Shown here: positions 36,968-46,065 of the stretch, one piece after another | How positions within the stretch are numbered: position 1 is the stretch's first letter | Layout: every line of letters begins with the position of its first letter | Origin: Agrobacterium pusense | Lineage (GTDB): Bacteria > Pseudomonadota > Alphaproteobacteria > Rhizobiales > Rhizobiaceae | Direction: 5' to 3' | Assembly (NCBI RefSeq): GCF_900102105.1 | Contig: NZ_FNBB01000011.1 | Location: 62,001-126,000 of the forward strand | Length of the DNA: 64,000 bases | Program-made: the position numbers and the translations under genes | The notes under the pieces: generated by a model | Seen by the model: only the letters and a program-made list of their open reading frames with translations | Told to the model about the DNA's origin: nothing | Database searches by the model: none

Positions 36968-38233
36968 TCAGGTGTTCATCGATTCGAAGAAATCCGAATT
37001 GTTTTTAGTCTGCTTCAGCTTATCGATGAGGAACTCGATGGCGTCCATCGTTCCCATCGGCGCGAGAATACGGCGAAGGACAAAAATCTTCTGCAAATCC
37101 TGGCGCGGCACCAGAAGGTCTTCCTTACGGGTACCAGATTTCAGAATATCCAGCGCCGGGAAGATACGCTTGTCTGCTACCTTCCGGTCAAGCACGATTT
37201 CCGAGTTACCCGTACCCTTGAACTCTTCAAAGATGACTTCATCCATACGGCTGCCGGTGTCGATCAGCGCGGTCGCAATGATCGTCAGCGAGCCGCCTTC
37301 TTCGATATTACGGGCGGCGCCAAAGAAGCGCTTCGGCCGCTGCAGGGCGTTGGCGTCCACACCACCGGTCAGAACCTTGCCGGAAGAGGGAACGACGGTG
37401 TTATAGGCGCGACCAAGACGGGTTATGGAATCAAGCAGAATGACGACGTCGCGGCCATGTTCAACGAGGCGCTTCGCCTTTTCGATGACCATTTCAGCGA
37501 CCTGTACGTGGCGTACCGCTGGTTCATCGAAGGTGGAGGATACAACCTCTCCCTTGACCGAACGCTGCATGTCGGTGACTTCTTCCGGACGCTCGTCGAT
37601 CAAAAGAACGATGAGGTAACATTCCGGGTGATTTGCCGTGATCGAATGGGCAATGTTCTGCAGCAGAACCGTTTTACCGGTACGTGGCGGTGCAACGATC
37701 AAGCCACGCTGGCCCTTGCCGAGCGGTGCGACGAGATCGATAACCCGCGACGACAGATCCTTGGATGTCGGAACATCAAGCTCCATCTTGAACCGCTCGT
37801 TCGGATAGAGCGGCGTCAGATTATCGAAATGGACCTTGTGGCGGATCTTTTCGGGATCGTCGAAATTGATCGTGTTGACCTTCAGAAGGGCGAAGTAGCG
37901 CTCACCTTCCTTGGGACCGCGGATCGGTCCTTCAACCGTATCGCCGGTCTTCAGCGAAAACCGACGGATCTGCGAGGGAGAGATGTAAATATCGTCCGGA
38001 CCCGGCAGATAGTTTGCGTTTGCGGATCGCAGGAACCCGAAACCGTCCTGCAGGACTTCAACGACACCTTCGCCGATGATTTCGATGTCCTGGCTCGCGA
38101 GAACCTTGAGGATTGCGAACATGAGCTCCTGCTTGCGCATGGTGCTCGCATTTTCAACTTCCAGGGATTCGGCAAAAGTCAGCAAGTCGGTAGGCGATTT
38201 GCTCTTAAGTTCCTGAAGCTTCATTTCAGCCAT
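36968..38233 (-). CDS. rho: Transcription termination factor Rho
   Basis: A 421-residue hexameric RNA helicase. The N-terminal domain ([24 protein letters not shown]) and cold-shock-like RNA-binding segment ([28 protein letters not shown]; shown here as [18 protein letters not shown] and YISPSQIRR) precede the ATPase with Walker [34 protein letters not shown] and the R-loop/Q-loop region [16 protein letters not shown]. Length is typical. The 186-bp gap upstream (38234-38419, to hemJ) holds its promoter and leader, in which I recognised no specific structure. Confidence 0.97.
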   Translation of the reverse strand: MAEMKLQELKSKSPTDLLTFAESLEVENASTMRKQELMFAILKVLASQDIEIIGEGVVEVLQDGFGFLRSANANYLPGPDDIYISPSQIRRFSLKTGDTVEGPIRGPKEGERYFALLKVNTINFDDPEKIRHKVHFDNLTPLYPNERFKMELDVPTSKDLSSRVIDLVAPLGKGQRGLIVAPPRTGKTVLLQNIAHSITANHPECYLIVLLIDERPEEVTDMQRSVKGEVVSSTFDEPAVRHVQVAEMVIEKAKRLVEHGRDVVILLDSITRLGRAYNTVVPSSGKVLTGGVDANALQRPKRFFGAARNIEEGGSLTIIATALIDTGSRMDEVIFEEFKGTGNSEIVLDRKVADKRIFPALDILKSGTRKEDLLVPRQDLQKIFVLRRILAPMGTMDAIEFLIDKLKQTKNNSDFFESMNT

Positions 38234-38419
38234 GAAGAGAAGACCGTTTAATAATGTAATGTCGGGGGAGGGCGTGTTCGCGAATCAGATGCTGTGGGAA
38301 AGACCGCAGATGACTGAATAATTCACATGCCACGAAGATGAGTGGTCCGAAAATAGCGATTGAACATCGCTGCTGCAAGAGGAAAGCACGAATTCCGCGA
38401 AATTTATCGTTACACCGCT

Positions 38420-38965
38420 CTAACCGAAGGGTTTCACAACCACAAGTATGACGATGAGGATCATCAGCAACGTTGGAACCTCATTCATCAACCGCCAGTG
38501 ACGGGCAGGCCTGGTATTTTCATCTCGGGCGAAACGTTTCGCACTACGCGTGAAATAAACATGGGTCGCAGTCAGAAGCACGACCATAGCGATTTTTGCG
38601 TGCAGCCAGCCACCAGAAAAACCGTAGGCCGACCAGGCGAGATAAAGTCCGAGCACCCAGCTTATCATCATCGCCGGGTTCATGATGACCTTGATCAGCC
38701 GCTGCTCCATCACCTTGAAAGTTTCGGATTGCTGCGAACCTGCCGGCGCATCGGTATGATAGATGAAGAGCCTTGGCAGATAAAAGATCGCCGCCATCCA
38801 TGAGATCACAGCAATAATGTGAAACGCCTTGATCCAGAGATAGAGATCGGCAGGATCCACGTAAAAGAACAGGGCGACGACTGCGAGGAACACGCCCAGC
38901 CCGACGCCAGCCCGCAGGGCGGCCCTGTTTCCTGATCGCGCAGAAGTCTGTTTTTCGTCATTCAT
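38420..38965 (-). CDS. hemJ: Protoporphyrinogen IX oxidase HemJ
   Basis: A 181-residue membrane protein of the HemJ/UPF0093 family, the oxidase found in most alphaproteobacteria in place of HemG or HemY. It has four hydrophobic segments and the conserved heme-ligand histidine and arginine region [22 protein letters not shown], and the lysine-containing [12 protein letters not shown]. It oxidises protoporphyrinogen IX to protoporphyrin IX. It overlaps hemE by 4 bp, so two heme-synthesis steps are coupled. Confidence 0.93.
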   Translation of the reverse strand: MNDEKQTSARSGNRAALRAGVGLGVFLAVVALFFYVDPADLYLWIKAFHIIAVISWMAAIFYLPRLFIYHTDAPAGSQQSETFKVMEQRLIKVIMNPAMMISWVLGLYLAWSAYGFSGGWLHAKIAMVVLLTATHVYFTRSAKRFARDENTRPARHWRLMNEVPTLLMILIVILVVVKPFG

Positions 38966-39996
38966 GGCACGGTCCCACCCGCACGCACCCGCTCGACCAG
39001 CCGGGTGACATTGTCCGGATCAGCCTGCGGCGTGATGCCGTGACCGAGATTGAAGATCAACGGACCCTGCCCAAGGGCCTGCAGCACGGCGTCGATACCA
39101 TCCTGCAGAGCCCTCCCGCCCGCCACCATCAGCATTGGGTCGAGATTGCCCTGCACGGGCCCTTCCTTCTGCAAATCCGTGGCGAAGCTGAGCGGCACGG
39201 ACCAATCCAGCCCGATCGCGTCGGCACCGGTCTTACGACGATAGTCCTTGAGAAGATAACCCGCCCCCTTCGCGAAAGCGATTATTTTGGCGGAGGGACG
39301 CCGCGCGCGCACCGAAGCAATAATACGGGCAACCGGTTTTACTGCGTAATTCTCGAACTCCTTTTCGCCGAGCACGCCCGCCCAGGAATCGAAGATCTGC
39401 ACGGCATCGGCCCCCGCATCGATCTGCGCCACGAGATAATCCGCGGAAACCTCAGCGAGAAAAGCCAAAAGCTTTTCCATCGCGGCGGGCTCCCGATAAC
39501 CGAATAGCCGCGCCGGCGCCTGGTCGGGCGTTCCGTGACCGGCAATCATATAGGTCGCGACCGTCCACGGTGCGCCACAAAAGCCAAGAAGCGTCGTTTC
39601 ATCCGGCAATGAACTGCGTAGGCGCGACACCGTTTCGAAGACAGGCGAAAGATGCGCCATGACATCAGACGCATCGAGTTCTTCAATACCGCTGACATCG
39701 ATCGGGTCCATGGCGGGGCCCCTGCCTTCGGTGAAGGACACATTGCGGTGAAGCGCGTCGGGTATCACCAGAATGTCGGAAAAAAGAATCGCTGCATCCA
39801 GCCCGAACCTGCGAATGGGCTGAAGCGTCACCTCGGTTGCCAACTCGGGATTATAACAGAGATCCAGGAAACTTCCGGCGCTCTTCCGCGTTTCCCGGTA
39901 CTCCGGAAGATAGCGTCCAGCCTGACGCATCAGCCATATGGGCGGCGGCGTGACCGTCTTCCCGTTCAAAACAGTCATAACCTTGCGTTCGCTCAT
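38962..39996 (-). CDS. hemE: Uroporphyrinogen decarboxylase HemE
   Basis: A 344-residue decarboxylase converting uroporphyrinogen III to coproporphyrinogen III. Signatures: [20 protein letters not shown] with the conserved arginine, [16 protein letters not shown] and [21 protein letters not shown] 39996 is preferred; a TTG at 40005 would add three residues. It is the gene at the left edge of the origin region, as in Caulobacter crescentus and other alphaproteobacteria where oriC lies next to hemE. Confidence 0.96.
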   Translation of the reverse strand: MSERKVMTVLNGKTVTPPPIWLMRQAGRYLPEYRETRKSAGSFLDLCYNPELATEVTLQPIRRFGLDAAILFSDILVIPDALHRNVSFTEGRGPAMDPIDVSGIEELDASDVMAHLSPVFETVSRLRSSLPDETTLLGFCGAPWTVATYMIAGHGTPDQAPARLFGYREPAAMEKLLAFLAEVSADYLVAQIDAGADAVQIFDSWAGVLGEKEFENYAVKPVARIIASVRARRPSAKIIAFAKGAGYLLKDYRRKTGADAIGLDWSVPLSFATDLQKEGPVQGNLDPMLMVAGGRALQDGIDAVLQALGQGPLIFNLGHGITPQADPDNVTRLVERVRAGGTVP

Positions 39997-40005
39997 CACA
40001 CCCAA

Positions 40006-40405
40006 CTTCTAAAAAAATAAAATCAAAGAGATTTAAAAGATTTTCTATTTCTTAGAGTCTGTGGGTAGCAAGGATTAAAATCATTCCAGTCGAAATGCCG
40101 CAGCCGCATCTTTTCAGCACGGTGGTAGGACAAATTTCGGCAGCGATCTTGAAAAACCTGGAAAAATCGTAATTTATCTCGAATTTTCAATGGATTATGT
40201 TCTTATCGGAAAGTTCTCGACTTGTGGACAGGCTGTGAATCGGGTTGGACAAGTGTCAACTCTTCCAGCAATTCACAGGCTGCCCGGAGCATGTTGAAAG
40301 CCACTTGCTGATTGTGGAAAAACACCACTTTATTCACGGCGCGGTTCGACCCGCAGGCTCGTTCGGACATTTGTCCCGGGTTATCAACAGCGGGAGAAAA
40401 ACAGC
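40006..40405. other. oriC: Putative chromosomal replication origin oriC
   Basis: This 400-bp gene-free gap lies between hemE and the PPDK/PEPS regulator, the position of oriC in Caulobacter. It has an AT-rich tract (about 40010-40052) and six DnaA-box-like 9-mers: TGTGGACAG (40223-40231), TGTGAATCG (40234-40242), CAATTCACA (40269-40277), TGTGGAAAA (40313-40321), TTATTCACG (40330-40338) and TTATCAACA (40381-40389); the last three are 8/9 matches to TTATNCACA or its complement. GGCTGTGAAT (40231-40240) and ATTCACAGGC (40271-40280) form an inverted pair. GANTC sites occur at 40055 and 40237. Nearby ParAB and parS sites and divergent gene orientation support the call. Confidence 0.82.
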
Positions 40406-41227
40406 GTGGAGAACAAAAAAAGCTTCTTCCATCTGCACCTGATTTCGGACTCAACAGGCGAGACTCTCATGTCTGCCGGCCGCGCGGTCTCGGCACAGTT
40501 TCACGCATCCATGCCGGTGGAACACGTCTATCCGATGATCCGCAACCAGAAGCAGCTTGCGCAGGTCATTGACCTCATCGACAAGGAACCGGGCATTGTC
40601 CTCTACACCATCGTCGATCAGCAACTGGCAGAATTCCTGGATTTGCGCTGTCACGCGATCGGCGTGCCCTGTGTCAACGTGCTTGAACCCATTATCGGCA
40701 TCTTTCAGACTTATCTAGGCGCGCCATCAAGACGGCGGGTCGGTGCGCAACACGCCCTCAATGCGGATTATTTCGCGCGGATCGAAGCGCTCAATTTTGC
40801 AATGGATCACGATGATGGACAGATGCCGGAGACCTATGACGAGGCGGATGTCGTTATCATCGGCATCAGCCGCACGTCGAAAACTCCGACCAGCATCTAT
40901 CTCGCCAACAGGGGTATAAAGGCCGCAAACATTCCGGTTGTGCCCAACGTGCCTTTGCCCGAAAGTCTCTATGCCGCCACCCGGCCTCTGATTGTCGGTC
41001 TCGTGGCGACGTCGGATCGCATATCGCAGGTTCGCGAGAACCGCGAACTGGGCGCAACCGGCGGATTTGACAGCCGCCGTTACACGGATCGCGCCACGAT
41101 CATGGAAGAGCTGAAATATGCGCGTGCGCTCTGCGCCCGCAACAATTGGCCTCTGATTGACGTCACACGCCGTTCCATCGAGGAAACGGCTGCTGCCATC
41201 CTTGCCCTTCGCCCAAGGACGCGATAA
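40406..41227 (+). CDS. PPDK/PEP synthase regulatory protein (kinase-phosphorylase, DUF299)
   Basis: A 273-residue bifunctional kinase/pyrophosphorylase that inactivates and reactivates pyruvate phosphate dikinase or PEP synthase. The N-terminus [20 protein letters not shown] and the P-loop-like motif [20 protein letters not shown] are diagnostic. In rhizobia the target is most likely PPDK. GTG 40406 follows GGGAG. It forms the right edge of the oriC region and heads the plus-strand genes maf-aroE-coaE-dnaQ. Confidence 0.93.
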   Translation: MENKKSFFHLHLISDSTGETLMSAGRAVSAQFHASMPVEHVYPMIRNQKQLAQVIDLIDKEPGIVLYTIVDQQLAEFLDLRCHAIGVPCVNVLEPIIGIFQTYLGAPSRRRVGAQHALNADYFARIEALNFAMDHDDGQMPETYDEADVVIIGISRTSKTPTSIYLANRGIKAANIPVVPNVPLPESLYAATRPLIVGLVATSDRISQVRENRELGATGGFDSRRYTDRATIMEELKYARALCARNNWPLIDVTRRSIEETAAAILALRPRTR

Positions 41228-41257
41228 TCCGGATCGCACATCAGGAGCAGACACTCG

Positions 41258-41857
41258 ATGAAACAAGAGTTGATCCTCGCCTCGTCCAGCGCATCCCGCC
41301 AGATGCTGATGCGCAATGCGGGGCTGACATTTTCGGCGATACCAGCGGATATTGATGAGCGCGCGCTCGATGAGCGGCTGGAACGTACGGGCGCCAGCCC
41401 GGAGGAAGTCGCAAAACAACTCGCGACTGCCAAGGCTCTTGCCGTCGGTTCGCTTCATCCGGACGCACTGGTTCTGGGCTGCGATCAGACCATGGCACTC
41501 GGTGCGCGTGTTTATCACAAGCCGAAGACCATGGCCGAGGCCGAAGCACATCTGCTGTCATTGTCCGGTAAAGTTCACCGCTTGAACAGCGCGGCTGTCC
41601 TCGTTCGCGGCAGGGAGGTGATATGGAAGGTGGTTTCCAGTGCTGAACTTGCCGTGCGAACATTGAGCCCCGAATTTGTCTCCCGTCACCTCCAGAGAGT
41701 GGGTGAAAAAGCTCTAAGCAGCGTGGGCGCCTATCAGCTCGAGGGAGAGGGAATCCAGCTATTCACTTCGATTGAAGGCGATTATTTCACGATCCTCGGC
41801 CTGCCGCTTCTGCCGCTTTTATCTAAACTGCGCGACCTGGATGTCATCGATGGCTGA
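41258..41857 (+). CDS. Maf-family nucleotide pyrophosphatase
   Basis: A 199-residue Maf/YhdE-type nucleoside triphosphate pyrophosphatase, probably cleaving dTTP/UTP or modified nucleotides. It shows the family N-terminal motif [17 protein letters not shown], the catalytic aspartate region [12 protein letters not shown] and [22 protein letters not shown]. Length is typical. It begins 30 bp after the regulator gene and its end overlaps the aroE start by 8 bp, within a parS-like site. Confidence 0.92.
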   Translation: MKQELILASSSASRQMLMRNAGLTFSAIPADIDERALDERLERTGASPEEVAKQLATAKALAVGSLHPDALVLGCDQTMALGARVYHKPKTMAEAEAHLLSLSGKVHRLNSAAVLVRGREVIWKVVSSAELAVRTLSPEFVSRHLQRVGEKALSSVGAYQLEGEGIQLFTSIEGDYFTILGLPLLPLLSKLRDLDVIDG

Positions 41858-42710
41858 TTCACGTGAAACATTAACCATAAACGCTTTCGTTGTTGGTTAC
41901 CCGATCAAGCATTCCCGGTCGCCGATCATTCATTCATACTGGCTCAAGAAATTCGGTATCACCGGTAACTATGAGGCAGTCGAGGTCGCATCGGACGATT
42001 TTGCGAATTTCATTGCAACCGTGAAGGAAGGTAAGCCCGGTACGGCCGTGGGCGGCAACGTCACCATCCCTCACAAGGAGGCCGCTTACCGGTTGGCGGA
42101 TCGTCCTGATGCTCTGGCGGAAGAACTGGGTGCCGCCAACACCATCTGGATGGAGGAGGGTAAACTCCATGCCACCAATACCGATGGTTACGGGTTCGTG
42201 TCTAACCTGGATGAGCGGCATCCCGGTTGGGACAAAACGGACCGGGCGGTCGTTTTTGGTGCCGGCGGCGCAAGCCGTGCCGTCATTCAGTCGCTGCGCG
42301 ACCGGGGTATCGCGGAAATCCACGTCCTGAATAGGACCCTCGAACGTGCTCGCGAACTGGCTGATCGTTTTGGCCCACGCGTCTTATCCCATCCCCAGGC
42401 AGCGCTGCAGGAGGTCATGCAGGGCGCCGGGCTGTTCGTGAATACGACATCGCTCGGTATGGATGGCGCTGAGGCGCCGCATCTCGATTTTTCGCAGCTC
42501 GCTGCCAAGGCGGTGGTGACCGATATCGTCTACGTGCCATTACGAACACCGATCCTTCAGATGGCGGAAGAGCAGGGTATCACGACCGTCGATGGTCTCG
42601 GCATGTTGCTTCATCAGGCAAAACCAGGGTTCAGGCGATGGTTCGGCAAAATGCCGGAGGTGGATGAGACCCTGCGTTCTCTGATCATCGCGGACATGGA
42701 GAAACATTGA
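41850..42710 (+). CDS. aroE: Shikimate 5-dehydrogenase AroE
   Basis: A 286-residue NADP-dependent enzyme reducing 3-dehydroshikimate. Substrate-binding motif [16 protein letters not shown], catalytic lysine in [11 protein letters not shown], and the cofactor loop [16 protein letters not shown] are visible, with [12 protein letters not shown] 41850 gives the standard N-terminus; an upstream ATG at 41772 lies inside maf and adds unrelated residues. It overlaps coaE by one base (TGATG). Confidence 0.96.
   Translation: MADSRETLTINAFVVGYPIKHSRSPIIHSYWLKKFGITGNYEAVEVASDDFANFIATVKEGKPGTAVGGNVTIPHKEAAYRLADRPDALAEELGAANTIWMEEGKLHATNTDGYGFVSNLDERHPGWDKTDRAVVFGAGGASRAVIQSLRDRGIAEIHVLNRTLERARELADRFGPRVLSHPQAALQEVMQGAGLFVNTTSLGMDGAEAPHLDFSQLAAKAVVTDIVYVPLRTPILQMAEEQGITTVDGLGMLLHQAKPGFRRWFGKMPEVDETLRSLIIADMEKH
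41855..41870. other. parS-like site (15/16) at the maf/aroE junction
   Basis: TGATTCACGTGAAACA differs from perfect parS only at position 3. It overlaps the maf stop and the first codons of aroE, 1.45 kb to the right of oriC. Confidence 0.8.
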
Positions 42711-43318
42711 TGATTGTGATCGGTCTCACCGGCTCGATTGGAATGGGAAAAACGACAACCGCGAAATTGTTTGCCGAAGAAGGCGTTCCGGTTCTGGACT
42801 CGGACGAGGTCGTTCATGGTCTTTATCGGGCGGAGGCCGTCGCTCAGATCGAGGCAGCTTTTCCGGGCACCACCGTTTCCGGTGTCGTAGACCGGGAAAA
42901 GCTCGGTGACATCTTGAGAAAGAATCCGGCTAATTTCAGAAGGCTTGAAGAAATCGTCCATCCACTGGTTCGGAAAAAACAGGAAACCTTTCTGTCGAAA
43001 GCAAGGAAAAACAGCCGGAAATTTGCGCTTCTGGATATTCCGCTGCTGTTCGAAACGGGTGCGGAAAAACGTGTCGATAAAGTCGTTGTGGTGAGTTGTG
43101 CACCAGAGATCCAGCGCGAAAGAGTCCTGTCACGACCAGGAATGACCGAAGAAAAATTCGAAATGATCCTTGCCCGGCAGATGCCCGATGCGGAGAAGCG
43201 TAGACGTGCCGATTTTATCATCGATTCCGGAAATGGTGTCGAAGCGGCCCGGGATCAGGTAAGAGACATTTTGCAGAAGCTGACCGCTGAGTCGCGCCGT
43301 GGAGAGATGCATGCGTGA
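42710..43318 (+). CDS. coaE: Dephospho-CoA kinase CoaE
   Basis: A 202-residue P-loop kinase for the last step of CoA synthesis. Walker A is GLTGSIGMGKTTTAKLF near residue 6, with VLDSDEVVHGLY and LLDIPLLFETGAEKRVD. ATG 42710 overlaps the aroE stop; a TTG one codon before is possible. The end overlaps the dnaQ start by 8 bp, so aroE-coaE-dnaQ look translationally coupled. Confidence 0.95.
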   Translation: MIVIGLTGSIGMGKTTTAKLFAEEGVPVLDSDEVVHGLYRAEAVAQIEAAFPGTTVSGVVDREKLGDILRKNPANFRRLEEIVHPLVRKKQETFLSKARKNSRKFALLDIPLLFETGAEKRVDKVVVVSCAPEIQRERVLSRPGMTEEKFEMILARQMPDAEKRRRADFIIDSGNGVEAARDQVRDILQKLTAESRRGEMHA

Positions 43319-44009
43319 GATCATTTTCGATACGGAAACCACAGGTCTGGAGTCGAAGCTGGACCGGATCATCGAAATCGGCGGCGTGGAACTGATCAAC
43401 CACTTCCCGACTGGCCGCACCCTGCATCTTTATATCAATCCCGAAGATCGCAAGGTTCATCCCGATGCGCTTGCCGTTCACGGCATTACCGACGAGTTCC
43501 TGCAGGATAAGCCCAAATTCGCTGAAGTTGTCGACAAGATTCGGGATTTCTTCGAAGGTGCGCGCTGGGTGGCGCACAATGCGACATTCGATATGGGGTT
43601 CATCAACGCGGAATTCGCCCGTCTCGGGATCGAACCGATCGCCGCTGATCTGGTGACGGATACGCTGTCGCTTGCCCGCCGCAAGCACCCCATGGGACCG
43701 AATTCGCTGGACGCGCTTTGCCGCCGTTATGGAATAGACAATTCCCATCGCACCAAGCATGGCGCGCTTCTTGACTCCGAGCTTCTGGCCGAAGTCTATA
43801 TCGAAATGATCGGCGGCCGCCAGACCGCGCTCGGCTTCGGCTCTGCCGCCAGGCAGGAGACCATTGTCATTGAGGAAGACATTCCGCTGGAGCCCCTGCG
43901 ACGGCCCCGCCCCCTGCCATCGCGGCTGGATGCAGAGACGGTTGCCGCCCACGGCAAACTCGTTCTCGGCATGGGGGACAAGGCGATCTGGAACCGGTAC
44001 CAGAACTGA
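43311..44009 (+). CDS. dnaQ: DNA polymerase III epsilon subunit DnaQ
   Basis: A 232-residue 3'-5' proofreading exonuclease of the DnaQ/RNaseT family. ExoI motif is IFDTETTGLES near residue 6, ExoII is WVAHNATFDMGFIN, and ExoIII is HGALLDSELLAEVYIEM. The C-terminal basic and proline-rich part binds the polymerase core in this family. ATG 43311 follows GGAGAG with 5-bp spacing; an ATG at 43299 would add four residues. A hairpin terminator follows. Confidence 0.94.
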   Translation: MREIIFDTETTGLESKLDRIIEIGGVELINHFPTGRTLHLYINPEDRKVHPDALAVHGITDEFLQDKPKFAEVVDKIRDFFEGARWVAHNATFDMGFINAEFARLGIEPIAADLVTDTLSLARRKHPMGPNSLDALCRRYGIDNSHRTKHGALLDSELLAEVYIEMIGGRQTALGFGSAARQETIVIEEDIPLEPLRRPRPLPSRLDAETVAAHGKLVLGMGDKAIWNRYQN

Positions 44010-44048
44010 AGCCTGCTCAGATACTTAAATCGCAAATCTGCGTAAAGA

Positions 44049-44075
44049 AAAACCCGGGCCAAGAACCCGGGTTTT
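44049..44075. terminator. Bidirectional terminator, dnaQ / secB
   Basis: A 10-bp stem AAAACCCGGG / CCCGGGTTTT with a 7-nt loop lies between convergent dnaQ and secB, with T-rich sequence after it on the plus strand and A-rich sequence before it. Confidence 0.9.
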
Positions 44076-44104
44076 GTTTGTCTGTAATGGAAGATGGCCG
44101 CTGC

Positions 44105-44587
44105 TTAGTTCGGGACAGCCTGAACCTGAGCCTTTGCCTGTTCCTCGGCAACGCGCTGCGCAAACATCTGCGCAAAATCGATCGGATCGATCATGAGCGG
44201 CGGGAAACCGCCGTTGCGGGTAACGTCGGCAATGATCTGGCGGGCGAAGGGGAAGAGCAGGCGCGGGCACTCGATGAACAGCACCGGCAGCATGTGTTCC
44301 TGCGGGAAGCCGGCGATGCGGAAGACACCGCCATAGACCAGCTCGGCCGCAAACAGAACCTTATCGCCATCCTTGGCTTCGGCATTCAGTGTCAGCACGA
44401 CATCAAAATCCGAACCGGAAATCGGATTAGCATTGACGTTGACATTGATGTTGATCGACGGCGCATTCTCACGGGCCTGCAGCGAACGAGGAGCACCCGG
44501 ATTTTCAAAGGAAAGGTCCTTGATGTACTGGGCAAGAATGTTGAGAGAAGGGCTAGCTGCGCCCTGTGCGCCATTTTCAGCGGTCAT
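44105..44587 (-). CDS. secB: Protein-export chaperone SecB
   Basis: A 160-residue SecB. Features include [21 protein letters not shown] near the N-terminus, [21 protein letters not shown], and the C-terminal [23 protein letters not shown]. SecB keeps preproteins unfolded and hands them to SecA. The gene converges on dnaQ and is separated from fxsA by about 100 bp. Length and motifs match the proteobacterial family. Confidence 0.95.
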   Translation of the reverse strand: MTAENGAQGAASPSLNILAQYIKDLSFENPGAPRSLQARENAPSININVNVNANPISGSDFDVVLTLNAEAKDGDKVLFAAELVYGGVFRIAGFPQEHMLPVLFIECPRLLFPFARQIIADVTRNGGFPPLMIDPIDFAQMFAQRVAEEQAKAQVQAVPN

Positions 44588-44689
44588 TACGGTTCCTCGC
44601 GGCGTGAATTCGTGGAAGGCGGTCTATCATTTCGACTCCGGGCTTACAACCCTTCGTGATCGGGTCGTCGCCATGCGATCGACGCGGCG

Positions 44690-45226
44690 TCAGGGCTTGG
44701 GCAGGTCGCGATCATCGGGCCTGTTCGACCAGGGAGAGTCTTTCGGCCCGTCGCGGTGAAACTCCTCTTCGTCCAGATCCACCACCTTCGAATTGCCATG
44801 AGATCCCGGGCCATTGCTGAAACCGGAATAATCGCCCGGCCGGGCGCCGGGCTGTCTGAATGAACCAGCCACGACGACGCGCGGTCCGAAGGCTTTCCAG
44901 AAAAACCGGCGAATGGCCGGCGACAGAAGCAGGAGGCCGAGAATGTCGGTGATGAAACCCGGAATGAACAACAGGATGCCCGCCACGACGCGCATCGCGC
45001 CATTGACGAGTTCGTCCGCAGGCTGTGCGCCCGTGCGGCCCGCATCCTGAAGATTTCTCACCATGCCGAGACCGCCCAGGCGCAATATGAGCAATCCCAG
45101 GAAAGACGTGAACAGGACGAGAGCCAGTGTCAGCCACAGGCCTATTGCCTTGCCGACAATAATGAAACCGGCAATTTCAAGGATGGGCATCATCAGGACG
45201 ATGATTGGGAGAAAGGAAAAACGCAT
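44690..45226 (-). CDS. FxsA-family membrane protein
   Basis: A 178-residue FxsA-like cytoplasmic membrane protein with three hydrophobic segments in the first 100 residues (FLPIIVLMMPILEIAGFIIVG, LTLALVLFTSFLGLLILRLGG, AGILLFIPGFITDILGLLLL; each quoted to 20 residues or near). The C-terminal part is soluble and rich in Gly, Ser and Asp. The family is named for overproduction-linked protection from phage T7 exclusion in E. coli, and its real function is unknown. It lies divergent from the Tim44-like gene. Confidence 0.85.
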   Translation of the reverse strand: MRFSFLPIIVLMMPILEIAGFIIVGKAIGLWLTLALVLFTSFLGLLILRLGGLGMVRNLQDAGRTGAQPADELVNGAMRVVAGILLFIPGFITDILGLLLLSPAIRRFFWKAFGPRVVVAGSFRQPGARPGDYSGFSNGPGSHGNSKVVDLDEEEFHRDGPKDSPWSNRPDDRDLPKP

Positions 45227-45366
45227 CTTCTAGCCTTGCGTGTGCATCTCTGGCAGATTGCCGGTTCCCGGGACACCGATGATTGAATCTGCATATTTGA
45301 ATGATGGTAAGATGCAGACTATATGATGGTGTGGTTTTCGAATTTAAATGGCGGTTTTGGTAAAAG

Positions 45367-46065
45367 ATGGGCTTCAGCGACTTTATCACATTGTTTTTTC
45401 TCGTTGCAGCGGTGCTGATCTTCTTTCAGCTGCGCAGCGTCCTTGGTCGTCGCACGGGCAATGAAAAGCCGCCTTTTGATCCTTATAGCCCGCGCGATGT
45501 CACGAAGGGTCCCGTCACTGACGATAACAAGGTCGTGACACTGCCGAAGCGCGCCGAGGCGGAAGATGAAAACCGCTTCGCCGAGGTGGATGCACTGGCG
45601 CCTGCAGACAGCGCACTCAATGCCTCCCTGCGTGAGGTGATGACGAAGGATCCGTCCTTCCGCCCGAAGGAATTCCTGAACGGCGCCCGCATGGCCTACG
45701 AGATGATCGTGATGGGTTTTGCCGATGGCGACCGCAAGACGCTCAAGAACCTGCTGTCCAAAGAGGTGTTTGAAGGTTTCGACGCAGCGATTTCCGAAAG
45801 GGAAGGCCGCGGCGAGGTGGTGAAATCGACTTTTGTTGGCATTGAGAAAGCCGATATCACCCAGGCGGGTATTCGCGATTCCGAGGTGCAGATAACGCTC
45901 CGGATCGTCAGCCAGCTCATCTCGGCGACCTATGACAAGGATGGCAAGCTGGTCGATGGTGATCCGGATGCGGTTGCGGAGGTGGATGACATCTGGACCT
46001 TCTCGCGCGATATCCGCTCACGCGATCCGAACTGGAAGCTGATCGCCACCGAATCCGAGCAATGA
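45367..46065 (+). CDS. Tim44/TimA domain protein
   Basis: A 232-residue protein with an N-terminal membrane anchor (DFITLFFLVAAVLIFFQL, residues 5-22) and a C-terminal Tim44-like domain (about residues 90-230: FLNGARMAYEMIVMGFADGD, LLSKEVFEGFDAAISERE). The bacterial homologue TimA associates with membranes; its partner here is unknown, although secB and fxsA next door fit an envelope or export role. It overlaps mltA by 4 bp, starting a run of overlapping plus-strand genes. Confidence 0.88.
   Translation: MGFSDFITLFFLVAAVLIFFQLRSVLGRRTGNEKPPFDPYSPRDVTKGPVTDDNKVVTLPKRAEAEDENRFAEVDALAPADSALNASLREVMTKDPSFRPKEFLNGARMAYEMIVMGFADGDRKTLKNLLSKEVFEGFDAAISEREGRGEVVKSTFVGIEKADITQAGIRDSEVQITLRIVSQLISATYDKDGKLVDGDPDAVAEVDDIWTFSRDIRSRDPNWKLIATESEQ

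Noticed and set aside
40006-40405. CtrA-type TTAA-N7-TTAA sites in oriC
   Set aside because: Several TTAA words occur, but none has the second half at the right spacing.
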